A stretch of DNA of 64,000 nucleotides from Anisakis pegreffii (GCA_035041965.1 JAPYMA010001528.1:1-64000); one strand, 5' to 3'; shown: positions 23,302 to 37,900, counted from the first letter of the stretch. Made by a program: numbers and translations. The notes: generated by a model not told the origin, from the sequence alone.

Positions 23302-25860
23302 CTGAGTTTCAATCTGAATCAGTTTATCAAATCATCTGATTTCTTTCTCTCATTATAGGCAGAAAACACCAGCGCAGTCACTTAATACGACCATATGTGG
23401 ATGTACTGATGAGAGGATAATTTTTGGTTCATCGTCGAACATAAGCGTCGAGTATTGCGATTCAATCATACGATAACTTCAAATTGGATTCACACCGAAA
23501 GGATAGAAAATGACGAGTCTTCTCGAATTTCAAGAGTTATTTAGGCGATTTTTCAAACTCACTAACGAATAGTAATCAACAAACAATAATGAATTCAATC
23601 CATTAAAATTCCCATCGAGTTTCTCACAGAGTGTGAAAAGAGTTATTGGCCGACCAAATAAATCAATCTAACGGTGTGCGAAATTTATTCAAATCCTTCA
23701 AAAGTTTTGTTCAGAAAAAAAATTGCATCAATAAGGATTAAAATTTGAGATATTGGCGTATTGGCGATATAATAATCTATTTTTTACATATCTAAACAAA
23801 ATTCATCTCATGAACAAACTTCATGAAGAGTTTGTTCGATAGATATTGAGAATGCTCTAATGGCACATCCTGAAATTTGAAGATGTTGACTGATAATTAT
23901 GATTTTAAGCAATGAATAGCAATGGGTGAATTAATCGAAAGGAATGAGTTAATTGGCCAAGTGAAATTCGATTGTAATTTGATTCGATTTAGATCAAATT
24001 AACGCATCCACATATTCCACTTCAATTGGGATGCAAACAGATCGATCGAATACTATCAGTTCAATGGGAATTTCCTCCGAAACAACGAACCAACCGCATA
24101 CAACCTGTTATAATTTAAGTAAGTGATTTTATATCGTTTCAGCTTGAATGTTCGAAAAGTTTTTTTCGAGAATATAATTCTCAGGAAAAAAGTTTGTCAA
24201 CAAGTTTAGGCAACGAAAAAGTGGGATTCTTTACGTATCTGAACAAACTTCATTCCACTCACTCACTCACAAAATTCTCTCGTTCAATTTGAGTCATTCT
24301 CAGTGAAAGCAAATTCGATTTCTAGCTCAATCCATCCACTCAATACAAAGTCTAACGAACAATCAACCTCGTCAACTTTTTTACACAACACCGATCAACC
24401 TTAATCGAAATACTCTCAGTTCCAACGAAACAATGTAATCAACAAACCTAAACCAACCTCAACAATAACACCAAACAAAAAACAAAACAATTTCTACGAA
24501 ATACACAAAGAACAAGTGAATAAATCAAGAAATGAATAAATGAACGAATCTATTCAGTGCTCCAGCCAAAACAAAATTCGCAACTTTTAGTGAATAGCAC
24601 AAAAAAGTGGCAACCTCGTGTGGATATGAACAACCTAAATTGGCTCGTTTCTATCGCGACTGAGAAATTTGATTAAGGAGAATACAGCAATATTGAATTA
24701 TGCTCATTATTTTCACTGTCATTATTTCTCATGAAATGGAAGAGATGAACGAAATGTGACTATATGAATATAACCAGATGCATAAAATGAATATAACCAG
24801 ATCCAAATATTATCCATGACATCAATATAAAATATAATTAAACGAGCAGGTGCTCCTAATTGACCGTCATTATCGCCGAATAATAATTTTATTAGGAACA
24901 GTCTGGCTTAGAACAGATCGCTATTGTTAATTTGATTGTACAGAAAAGTACGCATTCTGTCCGAACGAGACGAGTTAAGTTGCAGTTAATAAGCAGCCAT
25001 CAACAAATTACACAATATCTGAAATTACATAACATGCAAAATGCTGGTGCTAGAGAAGGTTCTAGTTGTAAAAGATGATGTATGAACACATAAAAACACG
25101 CATGACCAGATATATGAATGTATGATAATGTGGATATCCCAGGAGTCTGCCTGCCTGCCTGCCTTCTCATCGTCCTATTTATTCGTTGCACAATAATCAA
25201 CAACCATTCATTTGCAATTATCATATTGATCTGGATTTCAGCTGTGTCATGTCATCTTTCATCCATCCGTACTCGGAGATCACACTTAATGACCGAAAAT
25301 TTCGTGGAATCATCTTATGAGACATTTGGCTGGTCCAGTCAGAAAATATGAATGTTTTTGATAGGAAATCTTACTTTTTCATGATCAAGTTTCACAGCTT
25401 GATCGAGCACATCATCACCAAGCGTTTTGCTCTACACATCAAATGTGTTATGTTCAGTTCACTTCTATGTTTACATCTTATCAACCGTTCCGCAGTCTTA
25501 TCATAAAATCCACATATCAATCATGTTTTTTTGCTATCCACTAATTACATGTTAACAACGGTGATAAATTTCTTTCGTCTGCGATGTCGACAAAAGTTGC
25601 ATCAAATGTCCACAGTATATTCGCAACAACCATTAAAAACTTAATGTTGCCTCACATGTTTTGAATTGACCTTTCTCAGTCATGAAACAATGTCAACGTA
25701 CTCAATTCGGTTTGTTCGTCGTTAAATTTGGTGTCATTTTGAAGGGAAATCTGATGGATAATCAGCAATGATTTTCACTTTTCAATTAAACATTGAGTGT
25801 TGAGAAACATTCGATGAATTTGGTTGTATTGTGAACTCTTCTTATTATTTGCGATGTTCA
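23302..25860. other. Interval without a supported gene
   Basis: AT-rich; contains a (CTGC)n run at 25147-25164 and short frames only. Nothing coding is supported. Confidence 0.5.
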
Positions 25861-25865
25861 ACGAA

Positions 25866-26039
25866 TCATACGAATATGATCGGAGAATCGATGATTTCGA
25901 TGGCGATATGCATCCTAAAAACAATCCATTCAAGAAACTCAACGATACAATCAACCGTTTGAATTAATAGACCAATAAGAATGGATCCCGAGAGCAAATA
26001 AAATTGTACGCATATGAATATGAAAATACTGCGTAGTTT
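25866..26039 (-). CDS. Candidate terminal exon of a membrane protein
   Basis: A frame of 57 codons plus stop follows a good acceptor (TTTAACACTTCATCAG, ending at 26040). It is hydrophobic (IFIFICVQFYLLSGSILIGL) and ends with IEIIDSPIIFV then TGA. No upstream exon was found and no family is recognised. AT-rich DNA often gives hydrophobic frames, so confidence is low. Confidence 0.25.
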   Translation of the reverse strand, partial: KLRSIFIFICVQFYLLSGSILIGLLIQTVDCIVEFLEWIVFRMHIAIEIIDSPIIFV

Positions 26040-29000
26040 CTGATGAAGTGTTAAAAATGATAAGGAATTATAAATTGTTAGTGGAGACGTTAGCGAAACT
26101 TTGAATAAGTACAATTGGATTCAAGAAATAATGTCGATTGAAATTGTAATTTCAAATGAGGATTAATTGTGCGACGAAGAATGCGTTGTATTGGTTTGTA
26201 GTTGATTGAGAAGTGGATCTGACGGGGAGCAATTGGGCGATTAGAGTTGATGAATTTTGGTATTATTGTTATTGTTGTGGCTGAAAGCAATAAAAACAAT
26301 GCAATCATCGCATTCATTTAATCCTAAATTGATTACGATTCAATCACTCATATCATTATTCTTTTCACATCTCATAATTGCTCATTTGCATGTAACTAGC
26401 CACCGTCAAAACTCTAGAAATTTTTTTGGCCGAAGTTTTAAATAGTAAATTCTTCAGAAAGTTGGCGAATGAATTTTGATCACAAAAATTGATACGAAAA
26501 ATATGACTGATAATAAATTGGAATCCAGAAATGCAGTGGGATTCAACGAATTGAAATATTCTCAAACAAAAAATATGCAGGTCATTTGGTTGGCAACAGG
26601 ATAATCGGAAACATTCTTGTCAACATCAACTCGCTCGCAAATGAATAAGCGGCGCTTTGACATGGACATTTTGAAAAAAAAAGCCAAAAGAACTGAATTA
26701 TGAATGCAACATTAAAATATTCACTAATATGTAAATAAATAAACGCACTGTGATTGAACGATCCAATGAAAAATTTATGAGTGCACACCGAATGAGAATT
26801 CACCAAAAAAACCAATCACATAGCAACAACGAAACAAAAAATTATTGCAGCATTCATATAAATCACGAAGAAATTCACTTGTTCATCGGTGTATTTCATT
26901 TGCTTTCTCGACAAGAAAAACATTCATTCATCCCAGCTGCTCACAATTAACATCCTACTTACATCATTCTCATATCAAACACCACTAATAACCCCAATCC
27001 TAATGAATAAATTCAGTTTGGCAATCTTCAACATACTTATAGGTATTGCCGCGTTCATTCGGATCAAGCTCGAGCTCAACTTTAGACTCACTCTTAGGCT
27101 CAATCACAGTCAGAGCTTATAAGGAGCTGAAATACATCCATACGTATCGTCACAATCGCATGAGCTTAGCTCGTTACCATCTGGATTAATGGTATTTAAA
27201 ATCAAGATTGAAAATAATGATCCACAAGTGATCTGCAATGATCATATCTCTTAACATCGAAAAATCAAATTTCCACGAAATGAAACATACTGAACATCTC
27301 ATTTCATGGAATTTTAATATTAAAATGGAGCTGATCCTCAAACGTTCTGATGAACACATAATGCGCTTATGTACAAGGCGAATGCTGAATTAATTCAACG
27401 AGGAAGTAATGAATCGAATTATTTAATATCAATTGATTCATTGAATTATTCATTCGAAATGCGTTCAAACTCACTCAACAACGCTTCACTTCATCATTAC
27501 ATTCATTATTCGTTTATTTTATTTTGCCCTCATATTATTTGGCTTCCATTTACTAATAAAATCATTATTAACATTATCCTAATACCATTTTATCTCCCCC
27601 GTATTCATTTCATCATCGTTATTCGTCTTCTTACGACAACTTATCCTCTTAAAACACTCTGCACTATTGCTAATAAAATATTCAGCACTATCGAGACTCA
27701 TTATTAACATACAATCATACAAGTCACCTTACTGATACCACACCGCGCATCTGTAGATTGCAATGCCTAATAGGAACTTTTCATTCATATTAATTTAGTT
27801 TCAAAATGCGCAGTCAAAAATTTTTTTGAAAAAAAGAGCCGATTGATTCAGTGGTTCTGGGAGAGTCGGACTGTTACTTAATAAGTGTACGAACAACGAT
27901 AGTTGCTTGCATTAAAATAAATGGAACAACGCAAAAGAATTTATGTGAAAAATGGAGATAACTTGTTCATTGCTTGTATGAGGTATTAAGTGGCATTAGT
28001 GATGGCTGAGTATTTTACGTTCACATGATGTCGTCTGAAGAATGTATTTAATCTTCAAGAAGATTATTTCGATATTACATAAATACGTATGTACTCTGTC
28101 TTGTTTCTATGCAAACAAATAAATAGATGAATGAATACGTGAAACTTATGAAGAATACTAATTGTAAACAAAAAGATTACTTCAAAAAATACGAAATCAA
28201 TGTCGCAACTTTAAATTCCTCTTCATTTAACTGAATAGTTAGCAAAAAATATCTATGCAAATATCAAAATACGTGCATTTCAATCATCTAATAGTTTATT
28301 TTTGATTTCTTATAAGCTCCCCTCCTAGAAATCTTCTCGCAAAATGACAGATTAGCCCTTACCTGCATGGTCATCGTTAATCCCATAATCTAGATTAGAA
28401 TTTTATGAAAACGGATGATTTCACGGCACTGTTATGGTTAAACAAGTGAAAGGAAGGACCAGAATGAAGGAAAAAAGTGATATTTGTGGTAGAAAGCAGG
28501 CAGATACTCATAAAGAGTTACTGTAATTTCCGACTGAATAAATAAATAACTAAACAATTTCCACCGATAATGTTCGTATGATATATACTGTCGATCAAGT
28601 CCTGATCACATTCGCTTGATCAAACGTTTGGAATAAATGATCCAATGAAGTTGTCCATTGTGAACTGGACTGAATGTAAGAACTTTGCATAAGCACCTGA
28701 CAACATTAATATTTCATTGACTATTTGAAACTAACACCTGCCATTGAATGCGGATTAATGATTTATTAAGAATAACAAGTTGGCTATTGAATTTAAGTGA
28801 ATAAAGACGACGTTAAAGCAATGTTCATAAACAACACATAATATTATGATTAACGTTTGATATCTTGAAGTCACAAATTATGCATATCACATCAAGTTGA
28901 GTATTGAAATGTACATATCTCAGACCTCCTCAGAGAGGTACTCCTAAGCTAAAGGTTAATATAACGTAGTTATATTAACCAACTGATGACCCGTGAGCAC

Positions 29001-30140
29001 TTTTGTTCTCAGCAAGGAAGATGGGTCTCTCCGTCACAAAGACTGGCAGTTTTTTGTCACTTATGACCATTTCTGATGAAAGTTTATCACTTCTGCTACT
29101 AGCACTTCGCCTGATGAAGTTCAAATTCGGAGACATTTAACAGAAATATGGGGTATTTTGTCAGCACATAAATAATTATGGATATTGTTGTGTTGAAAGT
29201 GTCACATCTTGTGAGATGACGACGAATGTGAAGATGCAATTGGGAGTCGTATTTCATCTAGTTGGGGCATTTAGAGGGAGTTATGACATTTTGAAGGAGG
29301 AGGGAATGTGAAGAAATCGAGTAAATTAAGTTAATTATAGATTGGCTTGCGATTTTGATAGAGAATCATTTGGATGTGTCGATAGGATGTGAGATGATAC
29401 ATAGAATGAATGATAAAAGATGTGAAATGAAAATGGATTCATTCGATAGACAGACTGATGCAAGTGATCTGATTAGGTTTCTGAGTGGGTTGATTATCAA
29501 CGGTGTTATTTATTATGTTATGGAAAGACAGACAGCATTAATTATTGAGCCGGAATGGGCGATTAAATGTTGAGAGATTCACACATTGAGATTATTCGTG
29601 TATTCATATTCGTAATGATATCAAGAATAATTGTCATAGCGTTAACAAAACCTATTATGATTTGACTAATACCTAACAGTTTAGCTTATTGTGATCATTT
29701 TGATGATTACGATATTAATATTGATACGCGTGAAAATTATGTAGGTCATACCAATAATAATAACATGAACAGATTAGTAGGTATAAGCCAAATCATAGCC
29801 TGGTTGAGGCAGATTACTGACAACTGAGTGGTACATCAACATCAACAGTAGTGGAAGTGATAGCAACGCTGATAACCGCCTTATAATGAAATGAGGAGCA
29901 TTTTGAAAATACTGCTGAACATTTTCAGTGGAACTATCAACAAAAGTCTTTGGACAATGATCCAGCAACACCAACACTCTAGCCCCAATAGATTCAGATT
30001 CTTCTCTAGACGGGAATTTCCCTCTGTGAAAAGCACTCTACAGGATGGGGCGTTATAATGAAGTCGTTCAGATGAGTGATATATCACTGGAGTATTTGCT
30101 ATTTTGAAACTATGCATAATCAGAGGACATCATATGTACT
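26040..30140. other. Interval without a supported gene
   Basis: Frames at 27369-27707 and 29355-29573 (plus) are AT-rich and lack splice support. A GC-richer block near 28920-29110 contains the perfect palindrome at 28954-28980. Confidence 0.5.
28954..28980. repeat. Perfect 12-bp palindrome, 3-nt loop
   Basis: GGTTAATATAAC, then GTA, then GTTATATTAACC: the arms are exact reverse complements. Confidence 0.95.
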
Positions 30141-30142
30141 TT

Positions 30143-30333
30143 TCAAATTTCCGGCATCTTCTGAATCCGATTATACAAATTAGGCTTGTTACATACAATT
30201 CGCGCAATATTAAGCAGACATAACGATACAAATAGTTCAAAAACGCTACTACCATTATTGCCATAACATTGCCTTAACTGATCAAAATTCAGACCAAATG
30301 CACAGAACGAGGTGCGATAATCGAAGCTTCTCG
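30143..30333 (-). CDS. Candidate terminal exon, unassigned
   Basis: A strong acceptor (TTTTCTTGAATTTTATAG) precedes 30333. The frame then reads RSFDYRTSFCAFGLNFDQLR and, later, a hydrophobic VFELFVSLCLLNIARIVCNK, ending KMPEI then TGA; there are four cysteines. It needs one base from an upstream exon. No family recognised; no upstream partner found. Confidence 0.35.
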
Positions 30334-32465
30334 CTATAAAATTCAAGAAAATTTGGTTATATCTTTGGAACTACTTAATTCTTCGAAACTGCAACTTATT
30401 CTCTGAAATCGTGACCTCTTCGTCGGAGATATATCAAATTCTCCGATAACTCAGGATCTTATTTCATTCAATGGAGCTATATACTTACACGGTTACCAAT
30501 CAAATACGAGTGTACTGAGGAATTACCCTATGCACTTCAATACTGAAGCTATATCTTCAGCCATGCATCTTTTTTCTATTGACCAATCAGAGCATGCTTT
30601 ATTCTAAAATTAGCAAGTAATTCTGTGGTTGTTAACAGAATCCGAATGCGTCGATAGGTTGAACATAAATAAATATTATTCTCTGACGTGAATTACATTG
30701 TCAGTTGTATTGTGAATGAGATTCAGAGGAGTTTAATAAGATAAATGAAACTTTCGAATATCGACTGAATGGTGACACATAAGTAAATTTTCCGAATATT
30801 CACACGAAGTATATAACAAAGTGATACAATATTAATTCATTGCCAAAGTGTAATGCAATTAAACTTATCGAAATATGTAACGCAATAATGTTAAAACAAT
30901 CACAACAACAAACGGAGCAATCGAAAAAACGACACACTTGATTAGATAAAATATCTTTACATTAATGATTGACTCATGCCAGTTTTCATCATCCTGCAAT
31001 ATTCCATTATATAACACCTTCATTGACATCCAAATGCCTCATCAATTTTTCCTCACAATCAGCAAATCTCGCGTATCAACTCATGTGATCAATTTTCTCG
31101 TCAATTATTGAAATATCCTGCTTGTGTGAATCACTGTACTGTATTTTTATGATACTGTGATAAGCTGGGGTGATATTCATAAAGTATTGTGTGTATGTAG
31201 GCCGAACTGAACCAATTCCAATCCTTCGCGAGTAAATATGAATGAAGTAATAAATCTTATCGCTGAGTACAATAAGCTATCATTTAATGTCTTTTTGACA
31301 ATACAGTGCAATTTTACATTGATATTCACTGATTCGAGCAGTTAACAAAATGATCCCTGAAAAATATGACTGATCGAATCGATCATCATTAACTGAAAAA
31401 AATTGAGATTCGCACCGAATTGAGATCAGAACTAGGAATCGAAGTTGCATCAGATTCATACGTTTCGACGTTGCTTTCAGGTTGCACTGTCCTGGTAGGA
31501 ATAGCGTTCCTCAATATAAAATGCATATACGACGACATATTCGAATGCAATTGAATGTTGACATAGATACTGAAAATACACGTTAATGCTATATTAGAAC
31601 AAATTACTTCTTTCAGTAAATGAACCTAAAATAATATTAGATCCTTTTCGAATGGTTACTCCGAAAACCAACTCAAAAAACATGCATCCTCCACCTCAAG
31701 ATGATGTCCTCTCCAAAAAGCTGGCGAAGTTACATCTTTTAGGGTTTTTGACAGGGTCAATACGGCAAATGTTCATGGCTAAATTGAAATAAACATCGAA
31801 ATATGTATTGACATAAGTTTGCGAATGAACTGTTTTCGCTTTCCCCTATGCAATGCTTCAAGATCGCAGTTACCTTATCGTTATGTTATTTTACGATAAT
31901 TATGAATTCAGTGAAATAACATGAATATTGTACAATCACAAAAATCAAATGAACCACGGTGTCAATACCTTTCATTGTATTCAGTAATACAAGCCGAGCC
32001 GTCAACTGTGACATTATCATACCGATCTGTTTCTATTCGAAATAGGCTCACTTTGTTTTGAGAGAAACGTTTATAGATTACAATCACGAGAAATGATGTG
32101 AATTCGTCATCCACTGCTACTGAAGAGACTATCAATGAACCACCTGCAAATGGTTTTGTCTTGATTCATTCTTCAAATCGTTCCGCTCAAATACTTTTTT
32201 TAAAATCTGAATGCATTTGAGCAATCGCAATAAGACTATTTGATGTAAATTTAAGATTATATGCATCTGATGCATTGCACACAAATACAAACTTAAATGA
32301 ATTCACTGATCACAGATCGGTGCTTCTCAATCTCTTTCGGCCAATCGCCTAATTGAACTATGACCTCGACTTTCAAGAGTGGGGAGTAAACACTGCGAAA
32401 AATTTCAATGAGTTTGTTTGCCTCGATAGAATCGCCCCATCCGAATGCTCTGCCCTCTACGCCTA
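30334..32465. other. Interval without a supported gene
   Basis: AT-rich with no open frame of note and no recognisable repeat. Confidence 0.5.
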
Positions 32466-32673
32466 TCACTGAACGGTATCATCCACACGGAGAAATATTT
32501 CGATAAATAAATAAATGAATCCACAACCATCAGATTCGATTTGAACCGGTAATTTTTTAATCATTAAAGATCCATCATCGATTTCCAGCTCCAAATGAAA
32601 ATGAATCATTTTGCCTTCAAATGTGCCAAGTATCGCGTACATTCTATTCCATCCTACATGCAATATTTCCATT
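32466..32673 (-). CDS. Small gene or terminal exon, 68 aa
   Basis: An acceptor (AAAAAGGATTTCAG) ends at 32674, and the next bases are A then ATG. The frame reads MEILHVGWNRMYAILGTFEG, then KMIHFHLELEIDDGSLMIKK, and ends VDDTVQ then TGA. The ATG immediately after an acceptor would suit a trans-spliced single-exon gene; alternatively it is the last exon of a longer gene (phase 2 entry). The alternating hydrophobic and charged pattern suggests beta strands. No family recognised. Confidence 0.35.
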
Positions 32674-33641
32674 CTGAAATCCTTTTTAGCTTAATCATTC
32701 CATCAAACAGTAAATATTTTCTAGAATAAAACTTCTGATGTACTTACAATAAAAGCATTTAACCTTCATTGCCTAAAAATGTCACGCAGAATATAACAAA
32801 ATCTTAGTCCAGGAGCGCAATTCATTCCAAGAGTTTGGTTATCAACCGAGAGAAAAACAATCCGTTAAAAAATGGAGTGGCCATATGTTGAAGTTGGAAT
32901 GATCCTAGACCGAAGAGGTTGTGACTCGGTAAAGTTTATTGAAATGATGGCACCTTCGTTGAACATCATTTGTCTTGTTTCTTGTTGTAGGGAATATCAT
33001 TTCTAGTTTGCTTCCATTTATCGATAACGCATCACTGAATTCATGATTCCATCAATACATCCAAATTCCATCAATACAGCTGATATGAGTAGAGAATGAA
33101 TGATCATAAAATTCATTCGTTGATCATCTTTATCACTGAACTCGAAATGGTACTAACACATCGAAGAGCATGCTGGAGTCTTTTCGTGAAGTGAAGTCTT
33201 TAATTTCCATGAAAAGATCTGCTGACTTGCAAGCAGTTTTTAATCGTTGATTTTCCGAAAAGATATCACCACAATTCGTTCGATTATAATCTTGATGAAA
33301 TATTCTGTTGTACACTTCTGTTGGATGGCAATAGTATATGAAACCTTAACAGAATTGCTGTCTGATATGATTGTTCATACCTTCGGTTTGTTTGCCGAAT
33401 GCGCTTTCATTCAACTTCGCGTTGCATTCGAGTTTTGCAAGGAAACGGTTTGCTTTTACCGTTTCACTTTTGTAAATTCTACGTGATACTAGACACGCTT
33501 ACGATTGGATTATCATGGAAAATTGAGTGAATCTACATGGAATAACTGCGGAGTGTACGCAAATTTTGACGCAATAATATTCATTTGATTTAACTTGTAT
33601 GGAAGAATATTTTCAGGATCAACATTTCCAATCGAAATAAG

Positions 33642-34602
33642 TCAAACGAATGGATCCTTACGAGATGCTCGTTCTGAGCAGTTAAGCCAGAAAAGTGTAT
33701 TGAATGATAATAAAGCAAATAAGTATGCAACAATAAAAAGGAGAATAATGAAACCATTGAAATGCCATTCACAATCAACAACAAATAATATTTTCTGTTG
33801 CATAAGATATATCGCTAATTCAACAAAATCCCCGTTATAAGTGATAGTATGCGGTACTGCACCGTAGCATTCCTTTGTTTTCCTGGCATCGATTCGTCGT
33901 AATTGCGCAGTGAAGTCCGATGACGGTATCTGAAACAAATACTCATTCAGTCGATTCAAGATTTTAAGTTTTCGTCTCTGCTTTCGTATCGGTCTAAATG
34001 AATTGGCGATGCGATATCGCTGTTTTGATCGAACAGAATGCTAAAATGATTGATAATATCAGAAAAAAAAGTTCCTGCAGAGCTATCAATTAACGAAATA
34101 CTTTGAAGATGGCTTTTAAAAATGTATATACGAGAAGATGTGATAGTTAAGTCAACTCAAAGCTCAAATCCTCTGAGTTAGCTTAGTGCTAGGGTGAGTT
34201 TAAATTCAATATTGAGAGTGCTTTCCAGGACGATGGAGTATCGTTGGTTGTTCAGCGGGAAATGTCATTGATAAAAGAGGAATGCTGGTATGTGCTCGTA
34301 ATGACTCATTATTGGTGAGTTATTATGAGTTGCTGAATAAATAGGTAAGTTAGGACTTAGTTATGAAATTAGAGATATGTGAGAAGAAGAATCAAATATA
34401 ATACGCTTACCATGCCATCTGGAATCATGAAGACAGTACATCCGGCCGTGATACCGAATAGAAAGAATGTGCCTTCAATCATTGACAATCGTTCGATAGC
34501 TATCAGACCACAAGCAGCATTAATTATTGTCGTTTCATTGTCCATCGATGATGTCTCACAATTAATTCCAATTATCAAATTTATCATCATCGCTATCATA
34601 CA
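33642..34602 (-). CDS. Candidate two-exon membrane protein
   Basis: Exon 34411 to about 34593-34602 ends at a good donor (GGCATG then GTAAGCG) after a hydrophobic stretch containing IEGTFFLFGITAGCTVFMIP. Exon 33642-33929 follows a very good acceptor (TATTTGTTTCAG) in the same phase (0). It reads IPSSDFTAQLRRIDARKTKE, then a membrane-like FNGFIILLFIVAYLFALLSF, ending SRKDPFV and TAA. The opposite strand of the second exon is also open (33595-33840, plus) with its own acceptor-like TTTTCAG, so one of the two readings is spurious. No family recognised. Confidence 0.3.
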
Positions 34603-35364
34603 TATCAATCCTCAAATGATAAACACACTAGTCATCAATTTGTTTTTGTTTCAATAATCATTCCGAACGTTGACTTGTACAGATCGGACTGAACTGAATC
34701 GTTTATTTGGCGCAATCCATTGAGAGTCAAAAGTAGCAATGACATAATAAAGCCTGTTTCTTTGGATTAGTTTTGAATTTGAACTAAACTGCCACTATTC
34801 TAGTGTACCTGATTCAACATTCAACCAAGTTCCAGGCTATCACATGTGTCGTCAATGAGCAACTAAAGTCTCGTTTTTCATACGCATTGCGAGGAGGACT
34901 GTTCAGTGGGTTCTATTGGACTGATGAAGGTGATATATTGTAAATGAAATGAAATGAAGCAATGGAAATATGTCAATAGGTGATAGAAATATGAAGATGA
35001 GGGCGTGATAGAAAATGAACGGAAAAAAAAAAGATGATGAAGATTAGAGGCAAATGCAAATGCAACAATAAAAGTGATAACTTGATGAACATTGTAACAT
35101 TGTTCATAATTTAACCTGTTCGCATCTGAAAAATGTTGAGGAGTGGTTAGATAATATCAGTTGATCGCACGAGAAATGAAGAAGCTAACGATAATAATCA
35201 AATCACTAAACAAACCACTCCACACCTAAATCCGTATGAAAATAGCCATTCTCTTTTAGAAAAATCCATTATCGATTCCAATCGAAACGTTGAATATCGC
35301 ATTCAAATTTGATTCAATCAATTCAAAATCCAATTTTCGCATATTTTTGCTTCTGGTCATACAG

Positions 35365-35788
35365 TCATCATTTATTTGGGCGATCCATTCTGTTTTCAAC
35401 TATACACATTTAATCATTCGAAAAACGCAGTGTTCAATTTCCCATGGAATCATATAGGCTCCATTGTTTTTTCTCCTGATGAAAATGATAAGGTACTAAT
35501 AATAAATTTTGATTCGATCGATCAAGCGATTAAATTCGATTGGTTTTTGTTGATTTCCAACTGATTGATGCTTCGTTTTCGATGCATTTATTACTGCTAT
35601 CAACATTGTATAGATTTTCACTTCACGTGCTTTTGGCATTCTTACAAATGTTTCTTCGGAAGATTATAAATTCATTTGGACAATCGCATCATTGAGATTC
35701 GATGCTCGGATTGATAGTTTTTTGGGGGAGACAGTCGTCTGACATTTTAGTGATAACGACAGAACTGGTACGCCTTCAATTCATTTCA
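35365..35788 (+). CDS. Candidate internal exon pair, unassigned
   Basis: Exon 35365-35492 has a strong acceptor (TTGCTTCTGGTCATACAG) and a good donor (AAG then GTACTA). It encodes IIYLGDPFCFQLYTFNHSKN, then FNFPWNHIGSIVFSPDENDK, and exits in phase 0. A possible next exon, 35735-35788 (acceptor GGGGGAGACAG, donor TCA then GTATGT), is in phase and reads SSDILVITTELVRLQFIS. Neither the 5' nor the 3' continuation is identified and the family is not recognised. Confidence 0.4.
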
Positions 35789-36342
35789 GTATGTGCACGT
35801 ACACAGGAAATAATTCATCATTTGCTTCGATCGGTCAAATGTTGCTGTGTGCTGAATCGCAATTTGCTGATAAGCGCTCGGTTTTAAATCAGAGATCACT
35901 TAAAAAATGCGCTCACAATCAGTGAGCAACACCTGTTTAAGTACAAATGACGTTTTAATTGATAGACTGCTCTGGTATCACATGAAAATCTGTCTTCCTT
36001 ATCACATATATACGGCACATGTATGTATGCAGCACATGATACGTTTCGATATCAGAGATCGCAACAAGTAAAAATAACGCCGATGTTCAATGATGCCATT
36101 TAAAATTACCAAAAAAATGCATCCTTTTTATCAGTAATAGAGTCGCCTGATCAAGTGATCACTAAATACCCAGCACCGTTGATCAGTATTTGTTCAGTAT
36201 CTATTTTTAGGTATTCATAAACGCGATTCTCTCAACATGTACACATAAAATGAATGTTAATTGTTTTCAGTGATGATTAAACGGAAAATTATCACGAACC
36301 GATTATACTGAGAGCACTGATTCTTTGATTATGGCTACCCTC

Positions 36343-36391
36343 ACAGTTACAGTTACAATGACCATATAACAATGGCAGTAACTGTAACTGT
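36343..36391. repeat. 14-bp perfect hairpin stem, 21-nt loop
   Basis: ACAGTTACAGTTAC (36343-36356) pairs exactly with GTAACTGTAACTGT (36378-36391). The stem is too short for a typical miRNA precursor. Confidence 0.8.
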
Positions 36392-37900
36392 ACTAACAAA
36401 AGTAGTCGTATCAATATTAATGATTGACTTGCACTCAAATGGCACTATTAATACCGTTAAGGAAAAGTGCAACTCAAGAAGAGATAAAACTTCAGTTTTG
36501 AACGCTATTTTTCCTTTAACTTCAGAAAATGAATTCCGCTCTCCCCTACTGCCCAACGACGTTCTTATGTGAATTACTTCAGCGAAGCATTTGGCTCAAA
36601 TGAATTCAACTGCTGTTTTAATCAATTTGATCGCTTTTCGTCGGCAAAAAATGATCAGTGATATGGGAATTCCTAGCATGTTGCATTTCTCGTAACGATG
36701 GTCTGTCTATACGTTAGCTCATTGTTGAACTGAAAATGAAATCAAAAATCTTTTGGCTACTAGTATACAACAGATCTGTTCACACCATTAGTCTGACTTA
36801 ATCGCTCTGTCGTATTGCATCATTCATTATTGACACATACCACTAAAGTCTTTTGACGATAATTTTTTGAAAATACCATTCTATTCCGATTGCTAATGAA
36901 ATGCATTTATTCAGAGAGAATTTCAAATTGAGAAACATTGATTCGAATTGAAATTAATTCATCGACAGATTCACCATACAGAATTCATCAAATTCTCTGT
37001 CCGACTATCCTTACCAACAACATCGTCATTATTTACGTCACGATCGCTGAATGCATCTGCAATTCCAAAATAATTCCACAATTCCAATGAATCACAAATT
37101 GTGATCCATCATTTTTTACATCAACGAAACCAGTTATACTAACAAAAATTGTCATGTAACGTTACCTTTCAGAGTTTGTTTCCGTTTCAATTGAACGAAT
37201 TATAGCTCAACTTCTGCTAAAAAAATTCAGTTTGAGAAACATCTCGATTACTCACTGATTAAATGTACAACTGTAAAGTGCTTCTTTACTACCACTGAAG
37301 GAGAAAGTGATGAAATATGAAAGTAGTGTGCGACGTAATATCGCTAATTATATATAGCATCATCCTGTAAGAATTGTACTTCCTCGTTCAGCAGGCATTC
37401 CTCATTTATCAGTATTCTATCGTTACCAATCCATAAACATGATTGCAGTAAAATTGATTTCGTTTGTTCGAGTCCAAAGAGTAATTTATGCTGTTATTTT
37501 TGTTAAAATTGTGAACGTTTAATTTCACATTGCGTTTATTTTAGTGGAGCTGATGATGAAGAAAATTCAAGTTTGAAATGAATTTCAATTCATATGAATG
37601 TGTTGTGTTAGGGGGAATATTAATTCGCCGAATATTTCGATAATATGTGAATGGTAATTGTTGAATTCAACGGATTCGCTCTAACTGTAAATGAAGCTGT
37701 TCTTTGCTTAAAAATATAATTATAAAAATGCGAATAACGAGCATGATGCAATACCAGATTACATTTGAATCATAGCTCTCTTTTATGATGATAGCAAGAA
37801 CAGACAGCTACGCCCCCTCCGCATCGTGTCCGTCATTTTATTGTGTGTGTGTGAACGAATGATATCAATTGTTATCATTTGTTCAGCATATGTTTTTATT
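36392..37900. other. Interval without a supported gene
   Basis: AT-rich with no supported exon. It probably includes upstream regulatory DNA of the ChaC gene. Confidence 0.4.

Noticed and set aside
27369..27707. 112-codon plus-strand frame
   Set aside because: AT-rich hydrophobic composition, no splice sites, no family.
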